Made by a program: the position numbers and the translations under genes. Below are positions 8,368 to 18,167 of a stretch of 64,000 nt of DNA, piece by piece. The stretch comes from Paludibacteraceae bacterium (GTDB lineage Bacteria > Bacteroidota > Bacteroidia > Bacteroidales > Paludibacteraceae): NCBI GenBank assembly GCA_017471175.1, contig JAFUVS010000015.1, forward strand, positions 124,001 through 188,000, in the 5' to 3' direction. The notes beneath the pieces were generated by a model. It saw only the letters and a list, made by a program, of their open reading frames with translations. It was not told the origin of the DNA and did not search any database. The stretch's first letter is position 1; each line of letters opens with the position of its first letter.

Positions 8368-9754
8368 GGCAGGTAGTGGCTTCGTTAATCCATCCGCCTA
8401 CGATGAAAGTACCTCCTCCAAATTCGTTCGGCAGGTCGAACATATCTTCTTTGGTGGGGAAGTATTTGCTGTAGGTGCTGATAAGTTTGTTGGCATCTTC
8501 GGCGCAGGAGGGGTCCACCTGTTTGGCTTTTTGGAATTTATCAACGGCAGCCCAGAAGACGGTTTTGTTGAGAATAGCAGCCTTGGCACTGCCATCGGTA
8601 TAGGGTCTTGCCGAGGCGTAGCAATAGCCGATGAGGATATAGCAACGTCCTTGTTGCGGGTTGGCTTCGAGGCTCATACGGGCGTAGCGACGTGCTTCGG
8701 TATAGTTCTTGAGTTTGTCGAAGTAGATGAAGGCGATGTTATAGAGATAATCGTCTATGTCGTCATCGTTTTCGTCTTCGACCAATTTGAGTGCTTCTTC
8801 GTAGTAGGCAATCGCTCCCTTCCAGTCCTCTTTCTTCATACACATCTTGGCGCAACCGGCGGCAGACTCTTCGGCGGGCTGCATCTTGTGTGCATACTCG
8901 GAAGCTGCGAAGTAGATGTCGGATTCAGTGCAATTAACGCGCTTGTAGAGTCCGATAATCTTAAAGAGATTCTCCATATTGTCTTTGTTCTCTTCCAAAT
9001 AGGAAGCATAGAGTTTGTCTAACTGGTCACAGTTGGCAGCACCCGAAACGGCAAAGATATTGTCCACGTAGTCTTTCTGCTGTGCCGCTGCGGACGCGTT
9101 CTTGTTGGTATGGTCGGCAGCCTGTGCTTGGAGATAGCCGCTGACGAGCGAATAATCGGCGATGAACTGCTCTCCGTATTTTTCGGGGTCGGACTTATAG
9201 AGGTTGTAGCTTACCTTTATGAACTCCACTAACACGGTGATTTTGGAGCGTGCTTGGAGGCTTTCAATCGACTGCTTGAACCACGGGTAGGCGGTTGCTT
9301 TGATTTCGTCTTCGGGGAAGTGCTCGCAGTACGCCAAGCCCTTTTCGCCCAAGATATAGGCAGTGGGATACTTGGGGTCGTTGCCGAAATAGCGGATACG
9401 CTTGTCGCACATATCCACTGAGAGTTGCGCGAGACGCTGTTTCTCAGCGGGGTCGGTAGCCGCAGCATAGAAATAGTCCACGATTTTTGCGCCATCGGTA
9501 TAGATAGACTTGTTGGCGTTGGGACATTCGGTATAGACTGCCATCCACGGTTCGTATGCTTCGGCGAACTGTTTGGCTTTAACGAGGGTATGAACAACGG
9601 AAACGTTCTTGACGCACTCTTCGGTGATGGTCGGTTCGTCATCGGCGTAGAGTCCTGCCGCCTCGTTGGCGAGGTTATTCTTGGGTTGTTTGGCTATGGC
9701 GAGTGCCGGAATGGTACCGCATAGCGCGATGAGGATAAGAGATTTGATTTTCAT
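8354..9754 (-). CDS. periplasmic tetratricopeptide-repeat protein
   Basis: 466 aa with a signal peptide (MKIKSLILIALCGTIPALAIA). It is largely helical with TPR-like repeats in the C-terminal half: WKGAIAYYEEALKLV, YLYNIAFIYFDKLKNYTEARRYARMSLEANP and GRCYILIGYCYASAR. It probably acts as a scaffold in envelope assembly; the partner is unknown. It sits between a predicted outer-membrane barrel and lptC, which supports an envelope role. Confidence 0.75.
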   Translation of the reverse strand: MKIKSLILIALCGTIPALAIAKQPKNNLANEAAGLYADDEPTITEECVKNVSVVHTLVKAKQFAEAYEPWMAVYTECPNANKSIYTDGAKIVDYFYAAATDPAEKQRLAQLSVDMCDKRIRYFGNDPKYPTAYILGEKGLAYCEHFPEDEIKATAYPWFKQSIESLQARSKITVLVEFIKVSYNLYKSDPEKYGEQFIADYSLVSGYLQAQAADHTNKNASAAAQQKDYVDNIFAVSGAANCDQLDKLYASYLEENKDNMENLFKIIGLYKRVNCTESDIYFAASEYAHKMQPAEESAAGCAKMCMKKEDWKGAIAYYEEALKLVEDENDDDIDDYLYNIAFIYFDKLKNYTEARRYARMSLEANPQQGRCYILIGYCYASARPYTDGSAKAAILNKTVFWAAVDKFQKAKQVDPSCAEDANKLISTYSKYFPTKEDMFDLPNEFGGGTFIVGGWINEATTCRAAH

Positions 9755-9813
9755 AGTAGTATGAAGTTTAAGTTGTTATCTTTACGGGAATATCGGATTT
9801 TGGGGTTGAAGTA

Positions 9814-11031
9814 TCAGAGTTTGCGCTTGAAGAACCAGTTTTCAGCCACAGCCACGTTGATGGTCAGTTTGAGGTTGTCTTCCACCAGATTGGCTGCTGA
9901 ACGGCGGCGATTATACTCCAAGGCGATGTTGAACAGCGTTTCGGAGGTACGAAGCGGAAATCCTACACCTGCCGATACGGCAAAGTCTGTTTTTCCGCCT
10001 TGCTGCACATACGAGTCCATAATGGTAGCTCCGATGCGCCAATACATCCGTTCGGCATAGTTTCGGCTCATCTTATTATGGCGGTATTCCGCGCCAAAGG
10101 CGTAGCGTGAGCGATTACGGAGGACGTTGGTCAATCCGAAGTACTTAGCGTTGTTCCAAGCCTGGTTGCTGTAATCAAAAGCGATTAAGAGGCGGTCGTC
10201 ATAGCAGTAACTGGCACCTACACTATAATAAAGAGGTAGTTGAAAACCGTCTTCTTGCACCAAGACGGAGTCAAGGGTGGAAAGTTCGTATTGTACAAAC
10301 TCGCCTCTCAATTTCTGTTGATTTTCCAACACGGCACCCAACACGATTCTGTGTCGGTCGGCAAAGGTATGAAAGAGTTGTGCTCCGTAGCGGAATCGGA
10401 AGGAATTGACGCGCATATTCTGGTACATCGTAGAGCCTGTAACCGCATTATCGGAGAAAGAGAGGTCTATGGCATTGGTGGCATCGCCAAACATATAGTA
10501 GAAATTGGCACCGAGGGCAAACCAGTTGAGGATATTGAAACTCAGTCCGGCATACACATTGGTTATACCTCCCTCGCCTTGGTACTTTATTTGGTAGTCA
10601 TATCCGCCCGATGAGCCGCTTAATGCAAAATCGTAACCGACAGACGTATAAGGCATAACACCCGCCGAGAAAGCTATATGCTGTTTCCAAATAGGGAATT
10701 GGAGGGTAACGAACTCGAGGTTACCGTTGGGTCGGTTGCGATGTCCGTTGGCATCGGCATAGCGTGTCCACATACCGCTCGCCGCGAGGTCGAACATAAA
10801 AGTAACGCTATCGCAGGCGGTGTAAGAAGCCGGTTGCGAGGGGTTGATAGCCGAACGCTGCCGCATTCCTGCCGCCACGCCTCCCATACCACGAAAGGCG
10901 GTGGGGATATTCTCGTTCATTTCGCCGTAGCCGAAACGCGATGAAGGCGAAGAAGTGGCGTTCTGGGCATTGAGCACCATAGGCAGGAAAAGGAAGAGGG
11001 AGCAAACGAATATGGCTGCCAAACGTTTCAT
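9814..11031 (-). CDS. outer-membrane beta-barrel protein, OmpP1/FadL-like
   Basis: 405 aa from the ATG at 11031; an in-frame GTG at 11058 would add nine residues before the signal peptide and is less likely. Signal peptide MKRLAAIFVCSLFLFLPMVLNAQ. The start of the mature protein (SRFGYGEMNENIPTAFRGMGGVAAGM, then INPSQPASYTACDS) is typical of OmpP1/FadL-like barrels in this phylum. Alternating aromatic strands follow (FALGANFYYMFGDATNAIDLSF), and the protein ends in NWFFKRKL. It is located in the outer membrane; its substrate is unknown. It follows rhaT by about 55 bp and precedes the TPR gene. Confidence 0.75.
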   Translation of the reverse strand: MKRLAAIFVCSLFLFLPMVLNAQNATSSPSSRFGYGEMNENIPTAFRGMGGVAAGMRQRSAINPSQPASYTACDSVTFMFDLAASGMWTRYADANGHRNRPNGNLEFVTLQFPIWKQHIAFSAGVMPYTSVGYDFALSGSSGGYDYQIKYQGEGGITNVYAGLSFNILNWFALGANFYYMFGDATNAIDLSFSDNAVTGSTMYQNMRVNSFRFRYGAQLFHTFADRHRIVLGAVLENQQKLRGEFVQYELSTLDSVLVQEDGFQLPLYYSVGASYCYDDRLLIAFDYSNQAWNNAKYFGLTNVLRNRSRYAFGAEYRHNKMSRNYAERMYWRIGATIMDSYVQQGGKTDFAVSAGVGFPLRTSETLFNIALEYNRRRSAANLVEDNLKLTINVAVAENWFFKRKL

Positions 11032-11085
11032 AGCGGGATTTATGGATATTTTTTTCACTTTCTACAAAATCTATACCAAATGAAT

Positions 11086-12126
11086 TTACATAAGACTTAC
11101 CAACAAAGGAAGTACGATACTAAGTAGCAAGAGCAGAACACCGACAAGTAGGGTTTGAGCCGTTTTTTGGCTCATGCCGCGCCATTCGCTGACAATCAGT
11201 TCCCACATGTGTCCGAACAGGGTTTGTCCGATGAGCATAATGAGGAACGTGAAAACCATAAACGGTGTATTCTTAATCAGGAAGGTTCGTCCCGTACAAA
11301 AAGCGAACAGTGCGGCGAATTCAGCCATGCCGGTTAAGGCGCAAATTATGAGGTTGAATTTCCAAACGCCGCCCATTGAGTACTCGGCGAAGGAGTGATT
11401 GCGGATGTTCTGCACGATGCAGATTACGGTATTGGACGCAAAAGCCCCCCAACAGAATAGGAATAAGGCTGGTAACCAACGGTATGCCACGATGGTTTCA
11501 GGCAGGAAGATACCTTCGCCTGTGACCATCGCAATGTTTAGGCAAGCTCCCATTATACCGCCTAAAAGGGCAAAGAGGACACCTTTTTTGGTATTGAAAT
11601 GCCGTCTGTCGGCATCTAATACGGAATGGATTTCAAGATCCTTATGGTCGCCAGCTTTGCCGACCATATAGAAACCTGCCAGAGCCACTGCGATGGCTGC
11701 GATGACCGACAAGGAGATTCCCCATTCGGGGTGCGTATTGTAGAAGAAAAAGTGCATCACCAGTGCTGCCAACACGATGCCGAAGAATCCTGTCATTCCC
11801 GTGGATAAGGCCTTTCCGCGCGAAGCACCCAAATAGAACATACTCCGCTCATACGCCAGATCCGCCGCTCCCCATACGACACCGAGGGCAATAGTGGAAG
11901 CCCACTGAAAACCGGGAACTTGATCAAACAGTTCGTAAAAGAGATAGCCGGGAGGCAAGGCTAAATTAGCCGCCCAGAGGGGCAAGGCTACATAGATAAT
12001 CAAGCCTCTGACGAAGGAAAAAGTTTCCCATGACCATTCTCTAACCATACTGATAGGCACATACGTTGCCGATTGAAGCAACGTGCCTAATAGGATGATT
12101 CCGACGGCTGTTAAGTAAGTTTCCAT
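11086..12126 (-). CDS. rhaT: RhaT-family L-rhamnose/proton symporter
   Basis: 346 aa, about ten hydrophobic segments, matching RhaT length (344 aa in E. coli) and pattern. Examples are GTLLQSATYVPISMVREWSWE near the N terminus, LGVVWGAADLAYERSMFYLG and GKALSTGMTGFFGIVLAALV. The family imports L-rhamnose with H+ at the inner membrane. The ATG at 12126 is preferred over a TTG at 12132 because it falls 2 bp after the def stop. No other rhamnose genes are in the window, so a relaxed or different sugar specificity is possible. Confidence 0.82.
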   Translation of the reverse strand: METYLTAVGIILLGTLLQSATYVPISMVREWSWETFSFVRGLIIYVALPLWAANLALPPGYLFYELFDQVPGFQWASTIALGVVWGAADLAYERSMFYLGASRGKALSTGMTGFFGIVLAALVMHFFFYNTHPEWGISLSVIAAIAVALAGFYMVGKAGDHKDLEIHSVLDADRRHFNTKKGVLFALLGGIMGACLNIAMVTGEGIFLPETIVAYRWLPALFLFCWGAFASNTVICIVQNIRNHSFAEYSMGGVWKFNLIICALTGMAEFAALFAFCTGRTFLIKNTPFMVFTFLIMLIGQTLFGHMWELIVSEWRGMSQKTAQTLLVGVLLLLLSIVLPLLVSLM

Positions 12127-12128
12127 TG

Positions 12129-12680
12129 TCAATGTTTATACTTATAACGAGATACGGTTTTGCCTTTGGCTATATTGGCTAATTTGCCGCGCACAAACTG
12201 CTTACGGATGGGCGAGATGCGGTCGGTGAAGACGTGTGCTTCGAGGTGGTCGTACTCGTGCTGAACGATGCGTGCCTTAAAGTCGGTATAGGTATCGGTA
12301 TGCCAGTTGAAGTCTTCGTCTTGGTAGCGAATGGTGATTGTTTTGGGGCGTACCACGTTTTCCGATATGCCGGGCAGGGACAGACAACCTTCGCTGTAAG
12401 TAACCGTTTCATCGCTTTGCTCGATGATAGTGGGATTGATAAAAGCTTGCTTAAAGTCCACACATTCGGGGTATTCGTCTTTGAGTTCGGAGCCGTCCAC
12501 GACAAAGAGACGGATGGACTTACCTATTTGAGGAGCCGCCAAGCCGCAGCCTTCCGCCGAGGTCAGCGTTTCGTGCATATCGGCTATGAGTTGCTTGAGA
12601 TTCAAGTCGGTATCGGGCGGTATTTCGTCTGTCGGTTTTCGTAATGCCGGCTGACCGTATAAGTAGATGGGGAGAATCAT
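12129..12680 (-). CDS. def: peptide deformylase
   Basis: 183 aa with all three active-site motifs: GCGLAAPQIG (44-53), EGCLSLPG with metal ligand Cys99, and QHEYDHL with His141, Glu142 and His145. It removes the formyl group from nascent N-terminal methionine in the cytoplasm. It is separated from ruvX by a gap made almost entirely of 7-bp repeats. Confidence 0.96.
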   Translation of the reverse strand: MILPIYLYGQPALRKPTDEIPPDTDLNLKQLIADMHETLTSAEGCGLAAPQIGKSIRLFVVDGSELKDEYPECVDFKQAFINPTIIEQSDETVTYSEGCLSLPGISENVVRPKTITIRYQDEDFNWHTDTYTDFKARIVQHEYDHLEAHVFTDRISPIRKQFVRGKLANIAKGKTVSRYKYKH

Positions 12681-12683
12681 TGG

Positions 12684-12745
12684 TTTAGTTTATAGTTGAA
12701 AGTTGAAAGAAGTTGGAGAGTTTAGAGTTTAGAGTTTAGAGTTTA
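12684..12745. repeat. 7-bp tandem repeat between ruvX and def
   Basis: Successive heptads of the type GAGTTTA / AGTTGAA on the plus strand (CTCTAAA on the coding strand) fill the gap from the ruvX stop to 3 bp before the def ATG. The last heptad contains the ruvX stop codon. Confidence 0.85.
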
Positions 12746-13153
12746 GCGCGATTGGAGGTAATCTTCGAGTATGATGCAGGCGGCTAATTTATCCACTACG
12801 GCTTTGTCTTGCCGCTGTTTTTTCTTCATACCTCCCATTATCATTGCCTGATGGGCTATGGTGGACGTAAAACGCTCATCATACTCATATAGGGGCATTG
12901 AGGGGAAGATTTTGCGAAACCGCTGCACAAAAGGGCGTATATACTGCATACTGCTGCTTTCCTGTCCGTTGAGTTGTATCGGGTGTCCGATGACGACTTC
13001 ATCGACTTGGTTGTGCGCGAAATAGTCTTGCAGCCAATTCTCCAATTGGTTAGTGAGGATAGTGAGCAACGGATTAGCCGTTATCCGAAGCGGGTCAGTG
13101 ACGGCTAATCCTGTACGTTTTTGTCCGTAATCAATAGCGAGAATACGCCCCAT
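12743..13153 (-). CDS. ruvX: putative Holliday junction resolvase / pre-16S rRNA nuclease RuvX (YqgF)
   Basis: 136 aa, the typical YqgF length. RNase H-like fold motifs: AIDYGQKRTGLAVTD at the N terminus (catalytic Asp8), VIGHPIQLNG, YDERFTS, and DKLAACIILEDYL at the C terminus. The family matures the 16S rRNA 5' end and was also proposed as a resolvase. Its ATG overlaps the upstream TPR gene's TGA by one base (TGATG), so the pair is translationally coupled. Confidence 0.92.
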   Translation of the reverse strand: MGRILAIDYGQKRTGLAVTDPLRITANPLLTILTNQLENWLQDYFAHNQVDEVVIGHPIQLNGQESSSMQYIRPFVQRFRKIFPSMPLYEYDERFTSTIAHQAMIMGGMKKKQRQDKAVVDKLAACIILEDYLQSR

Positions 13154-14379
13154 CAGTCTGCCAATTCATCGTACTCTTTCTGCATACCAAGACGATAGTA
13201 GAGAGAACGCAGTTGGTGTTTATAGGTATAATCATCGGGCTTGAGTTGGTGTGCTTTTTGGAAGTAGGGCAACGCTTTACGGAATGTTTCGGTGATTTCC
13301 ACGCGAGCGATCTTATAGTCTTTGGCGTTCATATAAGCCGCTTTTTCATTCAGTTGGTTAGCTTTATCCACATAGACCACACCATAATTATACCATAAGT
13401 CGGCGTTTTCGGGTTCGGCTTTGAGAGCCTCTTCGTAAACGGCGATAGCCTCATCGAAACGCTTCTGCATATCTAAGATAGAGCCTTTGAGCAGGAGGTA
13501 TTGCGTTTGCGGGTCGGCGGCAATGGCTTTGTCCAAATAGACGAGTGCTTCGTCCATTTGTCCGCCGCTCACGAGGTTATTGATGCGGTTCTGCATAAAC
13601 CACGTATTGTCTGCATAACGGTTGATACATTCGTCCAACCAAGCGTTGGCAGAGGCGGAGTCGCCAAGATTGATATAGCTCTGATAGATGAATTGTCCTG
13701 CCTGTACGGGTTTGACGTTCTGCTCGATGAGTTTACGCAAGTCGGTGATCGCCGTGTCGTACATCTTTGCGTTATAGGCGGCAAGTGCGGCATTATAGCA
13801 GATGTCTTGGTAGGTTGTGTCCTTGGGCAGTCTGTCCTTATAGCGTTTTTCCTGCATCATTTCGAGGTCGGGAATGGCTATATAGGCTTTGAACGCCTCG
13901 TAAGCGGTGGCGAAATCCTGTTTTTCCCAGAGGTTGTAGGCATAATAGACGAGTTCGCGGTGTTCGTAGTATTCGACCATCTTGTCGGCTATTTTACGGC
14001 GTGTGCCGGTATCGTATTTGGCTTTACCTTTCTTGTCATAGACGGGGGTCATAGCCAGTTTGTCGGCTTGGATCCAATAGTTATAGCTTTCGAGAACGGC
14101 TGTACCGCGCACATTATAGTCAGTGCCGCCTTTTCCTAATTGGAGTTTGAGGTATTCGGCTTCGTTCTGCTTATAGCCAATCATACCGGCTATGTACCAT
14201 GTCTTGGCTTGGTCTTTGGTCTCATCGTTAGCGAGTGCTTCTTTGATGGCGGCTCTTGCCCCTGCGAAGTCGGGTGAATCAGCGAGAGCGAGGTTTTCGG
14301 CTTTACGAACGTTTCCTTTTTGTGCCATGCAGCCTGCGCTTATCAGCACAAGGGCTACCATAGATAAAATCTTTTTCAT
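13153..14379 (-). CDS. secreted tetratricopeptide-repeat protein
   Basis: 408 aa with a signal peptide ending near SAGCMAQ (Cys17 could also be a lipobox cysteine). Several TPR units are visible: WYIAGMIGYKQNEAEYLKL, ICYNAALAAYNAKMYDTAITDLRKLI, QYLLLKGSILDMQKRFDEAIAVYEEALKAEPENADLWYNYGVVY. Its partner is unknown. It sits 12 bp after gyrA and is coupled to ruvX. Confidence 0.78.
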   Translation of the reverse strand: MKKILSMVALVLISAGCMAQKGNVRKAENLALADSPDFAGARAAIKEALANDETKDQAKTWYIAGMIGYKQNEAEYLKLQLGKGGTDYNVRGTAVLESYNYWIQADKLAMTPVYDKKGKAKYDTGTRRKIADKMVEYYEHRELVYYAYNLWEKQDFATAYEAFKAYIAIPDLEMMQEKRYKDRLPKDTTYQDICYNAALAAYNAKMYDTAITDLRKLIEQNVKPVQAGQFIYQSYINLGDSASANAWLDECINRYADNTWFMQNRINNLVSGGQMDEALVYLDKAIAADPQTQYLLLKGSILDMQKRFDEAIAVYEEALKAEPENADLWYNYGVVYVDKANQLNEKAAYMNAKDYKIARVEITETFRKALPYFQKAHQLKPDDYTYKHQLRSLYYRLGMQKEYDELAD

Positions 14380-14391
14380 ACGTTGGTATGT

Positions 14392-17028
14392 TTATTCGTT
14401 ATTGTCAGAGGTGTTTTGAGAGTTATCTGCAACAATCGTGCCATTTTGCTCATCGCTGTTGTTATCGGCTATTTCAGAGGGTTGCAGATTGTTTTCTATA
14501 CTCTGTTCGGCATTATCTTCTTCATCTTTCGGAACGATGCAGCCGAACATCAGCGTATCATTGCGTTTTTGGAGTTCGATGAGTTTGACCCCCTGTGTGG
14601 CGCGTCCCATCACGCGAATCGTATCCATAGCCATACGGATGGCGGTGCCGGATTTGGTGATGAGCATCAGGTCTTGGTTGTCGTCCACGGCGTGGAGACC
14701 TACGAGATGTCCTGTCTTGTCGGTTATGTTCATTGTTTTCACGCCTTTGGCTCCGCGACTGGTAATGCGATAAACGGGTTCGCCGTCTTCGTCATCAAGG
14801 CGTGTGCGCTTACCGTAGCCATTCTCGGAGATGACGAGTACGGTCTTATCGCTGTTGTTCTCAACGCAAATCATACCGATAGCGCAGTCCTTGCCGTCTT
14901 CTTCGAGACGAATAGCGCGCACACCGCTGGCTGTTCTGCCCATGGGGCGCACGAGGTTCTCAGGGAAGCGGACAACCTTGCCGTTGTAGGAGGCGATGAG
15001 CATCTGGCTTTCTCCATCGGTGAGGGTAACGCCTATGAGAGCATCGCCTTCACGCAGTCCGACGGCATTGATACCGTTGGCGCGGGGGCGACTATACGAC
15101 TCCAATGTTGTTTTCTTCATCAAGCCGTTGCGCGTAGCGAAGATGAGGTAATGGTTCTGTACGTAGTCGGGGTCGTTGAGTCCTTTGACGTTGATGAAAG
15201 CGCAGACTTTGTCACCCTTTTCGAGGTTGATGATGTTCTGAATGGCGCGTCCTTTGGACTGACGGTTGCCTTCGGGCAGGTCATAGACTTTCTGCCAATA
15301 GAGCCGACCTGATGTGGTGAAGAACATCATTGTGGAGTGCATGGAGGCTTGGTGAACGTACTCAATGAAGTCTTCGTCGCGTGAAGCGGAAGCACGTGAA
15401 CCGATACCTCCCCTACCCTGCTGGCGGAAGTCTGTCAACGGGGTGCGTTTGATATAACCGAGGTGGGAGATAGTGATGACCATATCGTCATCGGCATACA
15501 TATCTTCGGGGTTGAACTCGGTAGCCATCTTGACCACTTTGGTGCGGCGTTCGTCGGCGTATTTGGCTTTGATTTCTTCACATTCGTCAATGATCACTTT
15601 GTAGCGGAGGATTTCGCTGCCGAGCAGTTCTTTGAGGTGCTGTATCTGGTCTTGGAGGTCAGCATACTCTTGCTTAAGTTCATCGATACGTAGTCCTGTC
15701 AAGGCACTGAGACGCATATCCACGATGGCTTTGGACTGGAGGTTATCCAAGTTAAAGCGCGCTTCGAGATTGGTCTGTGCGTCTTGCGGCGTTCGAGAAG
15801 CGCGGATGATACGAACGACTTCGTCGATATTGTCCACGGCTATAATCAAGCCTTCCAATATATGGGCGCGTTCTTCGGCTTTGCGCAGTTCCCAGCGGGT
15901 GCGACGGGTAACGACATCCATACGGTGCTCAATGAAATTGCCGATGAGGCTCTTGAGGTTCAGGAGCATCGGGCGACCTTTGACGAGGGCTATGTTGTTG
16001 ACCGAGAAGCTGGACTGTAAGTCGGTGAATTTGTAGAGTTTATTGAGAACGACCTGTGCGTTGGCATCTTTCTTGAGTTCGACCACGATACGGATATCGC
16101 GTTTGGACTGGTCGCTGATGTCGCTGATGCCTTCTATTTTCTTTTCGCTGACGAGGTCGGCTATTTTCTTTACGAGTTCGCTCTTGACCACGCCATAGGG
16201 CAGTTCGGTGATGACGATATGTTCGCGTCCGTTGTTTTCTGTTTCGATGTCGGCGTTGGAGCGGATGACGATGCGTCCTCTACCTGTCTCAAAGGCATCG
16301 CGCACGCCCTGATAGCCGTAGATCGTACCGCCTGTAGGGAAGTCGGGGGCTTTGATGTACTGCATCAGTTCCGCTACGGTTATTTCCTCGGGGACTTCTT
16401 GACCGTTGGCTTTGGCTTCATCGATGGCTATTTGGCGTTTGACGTATGCCACGCAGCCGTCAATGACTTCGCCTAAGTTGTGGGTCGCCATATTAGTAGC
16501 CATACCGACGGCGATACCGGTAGCACCATTGACTAACAGGTTCGGGAAACGTGTGGGCAGCACGACCGGTTCACGGAGTGTATCGTCGAAGTTAAGCTGC
16601 ATATCCACGGTATCTTTTTCGATGTCGCGCAGCATCTCTTCGGCGAGTTTGCTTAATCGGGCTTCGGTATAACGCATAGCGGCGGGGCTGTCGCCGTCCA
16701 CCGAGCCGAAGTTACCTTGACCGTCCACGAGGCAGTAGCGCATATTCCACGGCTGCGCCATACGGACGAGCGTACCATAGATAGAGGAGTCACCGTGGGG
16801 ATGGTATTTACCCATGACCTCACCGACGATACGTGCGCTCTTCTTGGTCGGTTTATCGCTTGTATTGCCTAATTCATTCATTCCGAACAGCACACGGCGG
16901 TGAACGGGCTTAAATCCGTCGCGCACATCGGGCAAGGCGCGACTCACAATCACGCTCATCGAATAGTCAATATACGATGAACGCATTTCTTCATCAATCT
17001 TAACGGGAATAATTCTGTCTTCTGACAT
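14392..17028 (-). CDS. gyrA: DNA gyrase subunit A
   Basis: 878 aa. The breakage-reunion domain has [20 protein letters not shown] and catalytic Tyr120 in [10 protein letters not shown]. The C-terminal beta-pinwheel starts with a GyrA box (QQGRGGIGS), which distinguishes gyrase from topoisomerase IV. An Asn/Glu/Asp-rich tail follows. With GyrB it introduces negative supercoils. The residue equivalent to E. coli Asp87 is Gly85 here, while Ser81 (E. coli Ser83) is kept. It has its own promoter at 17150-17180 and appears to lead the transcript through ruvX, def and rhaT. Confidence 0.97.
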   Translation of the reverse strand: MSEDRIIPVKIDEEMRSSYIDYSMSVIVSRALPDVRDGFKPVHRRVLFGMNELGNTSDKPTKKSARIVGEVMGKYHPHGDSSIYGTLVRMAQPWNMRYCLVDGQGNFGSVDGDSPAAMRYTEARLSKLAEEMLRDIEKDTVDMQLNFDDTLREPVVLPTRFPNLLVNGATGIAVGMATNMATHNLGEVIDGCVAYVKRQIAIDEAKANGQEVPEEITVAELMQYIKAPDFPTGGTIYGYQGVRDAFETGRGRIVIRSNADIETENNGREHIVITELPYGVVKSELVKKIADLVSEKKIEGISDISDQSKRDIRIVVELKKDANAQVVLNKLYKFTDLQSSFSVNNIALVKGRPMLLNLKSLIGNFIEHRMDVVTRRTRWELRKAEERAHILEGLIIAVDNIDEVVRIIRASRTPQDAQTNLEARFNLDNLQSKAIVDMRLSALTGLRIDELKQEYADLQDQIQHLKELLGSEILRYKVIIDECEEIKAKYADERRTKVVKMATEFNPEDMYADDDMVITISHLGYIKRTPLTDFRQQGRGGIGSRASASRDEDFIEYVHQASMHSTMMFFTTSGRLYWQKVYDLPEGNRQSKGRAIQNIINLEKGDKVCAFINVKGLNDPDYVQNHYLIFATRNGLMKKTTLESYSRPRANGINAVGLREGDALIGVTLTDGESQMLIASYNGKVVRFPENLVRPMGRTASGVRAIRLEEDGKDCAIGMICVENNSDKTVLVISENGYGKRTRLDDEDGEPVYRITSRGAKGVKTMNITDKTGHLVGLHAVDDNQDLMLITKSGTAIRMAMDTIRVMGRATQGVKLIELQKRNDTLMFGCIVPKDEEDNAEQSIENNLQPSEIADNNSDEQNGTIVADNSQNTSDNNE

Positions 17029-17149
17029 AAGTGTTTTATGTATTTGTATTTATTTATTCAAAGATTTCAGAATTCATAGTTTTTAGGATTTACATTAAAT
17101 AAAGGTCTAAAAAAGTAAGAATCCGTTCGAAAACGCCTCAAAAAGCGTG

Positions 17150-17180
17150 CAAAGGTACAACAAAAAAGGTTGCCCTACAA
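17150..17180 (-). promoter_or_regulatory. promoter of gyrA
   Basis: On the minus strand, TTG at 17180-17178, a 20-bp spacer and TACCTTTG at 17157-17150. The -33 element falls in the loop of the ldcA terminator. Confidence 0.78.
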
Positions 17181-17189
17181 GAGCAACCT
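17162..17189 (-). terminator. intrinsic terminator after ldcA
   Basis: Minus-strand stem AGGTTGC/GCAACCT with a 9-nt loop followed by TTTTTT. It also has a T-run on the plus side, but no plus gene ends here. It overlaps the gyrA -33 element. Confidence 0.85.
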
Positions 17190-17248
17190 CATTTTTTTCG
17201 TTATTTTGGCACTTTTGTACTATTTCGAGGGGGTATCGGTAGAGGGTA

Positions 17249-18160
17249 TCACCTTGCCTTAAAATGCAAATAAAGCCCATTTTCGTCGATTTGCATAGTA
17301 CAGGGAGTGTTCAACGGAAGGGGGAAATTCATTTCATCGTGTCCGGCGGGGAAGCCGAAAAAGACGGGGTATGAATAGTCGCTGACGGCATCGAAAATGG
17401 TTTCAAGGATGGTTTGCCCCATACCTTCATCGTCCTCGCAGTCAGTGAGTTGCCCTACAACCAAGCCGCTTATTCGGCTTAACACGCCGCTCATACGGAG
17501 GTTGCGCATCATACGGTCGATATGGTAGTGCCGCTCGCCGACATCTTCAAGGAAGAGGATAACGGGTTCGGCAGCGCGTTCAATGACCTTATTGATGCTC
17601 CACGGCGTTGCCTGTAAGCCGTAGAGGACGCTGAGGTTGCCGCCGGTCATTCGTCCTTTTATTTCTCCGTGACGGTTCAACGGATGGGGAGGCAAGCGAT
17701 AGGTGATTTCTTTTCCTTCAACGGCTTGTTTCCACAGAAGGACATCCTCGCGGTTGGCGTTTGCTTCGTTTTGACGGCACATCATTCCGTGGAGCGAAGG
17801 TCTGCCGTTGACGGCGCAGAATTGGTGAAGAAGGGTTATATCCGAGAAACCAACTATTAACGGCATTTCATCAGTGGCTAACGAGGACGGTATGCGGTCT
17901 ATGAGTTGTTGTAAACCATAGCCTCCGCGCGAGCATAGTACGACATCCGCATCCGAGGAGAGAGCCTCTATAAGGTCTTGCAGTCGTTGTTCTTGTGTGG
18001 CAGCAAAGCGTCCGCAGCGAGTGCGGGTAAATTGTCCTTCGCTTACCTGCCAGCCCCAGTTAGCGAGTACGGAAACGGACTGCTCCACGCGCTGTGGGTC
18101 AACGGCTCCGGAAGGGGATATGATTCTTACTTTCATCTTGGTAGCGATTAAGTCAGCCAT
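17249..18160 (-). CDS. LD-carboxypeptidase, peptidase S66 family
   Basis: 303 aa. Family motifs: RIISPSGAV near the N terminus, CSRGGYGLQQLID (usually GRGGYG), nucleophile Ser in VGFSDITLLH, and Glu/His of the Ser-Glu-His triad in the FLEDVGERHYHIDRM and FPAGHDEMN regions. S66 enzymes cleave the terminal D-Ala from cytoplasmic muropeptide tetrapeptides in murein recycling. Starts at 18160 or 18136 are both possible; 18160 is 7 bp after the dapA stop and is kept. Linkage to dapA (diaminopimelate supply) fits a peptidoglycan theme. Confidence 0.88.
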   Translation of the reverse strand: MADLIATKMKVRIISPSGAVDPQRVEQSVSVLANWGWQVSEGQFTRTRCGRFAATQEQRLQDLIEALSSDADVVLCSRGGYGLQQLIDRIPSSLATDEMPLIVGFSDITLLHQFCAVNGRPSLHGMMCRQNEANANREDVLLWKQAVEGKEITYRLPPHPLNRHGEIKGRMTGGNLSVLYGLQATPWSINKVIERAAEPVILFLEDVGERHYHIDRMMRNLRMSGVLSRISGLVVGQLTDCEDDEGMGQTILETIFDAVSDYSYPVFFGFPAGHDEMNFPLPLNTPCTMQIDENGLYLHFKAR

Positions 18161-18167
18161 TGCTTGT

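Noticed and set aside
14383..15312. 309-aa open frame antisense to the gyrA C terminus
   Set aside because: Overlaps clear GyrA beta-pinwheel coding sequence; low-complexity Phe/Val/His content typical of shadows.
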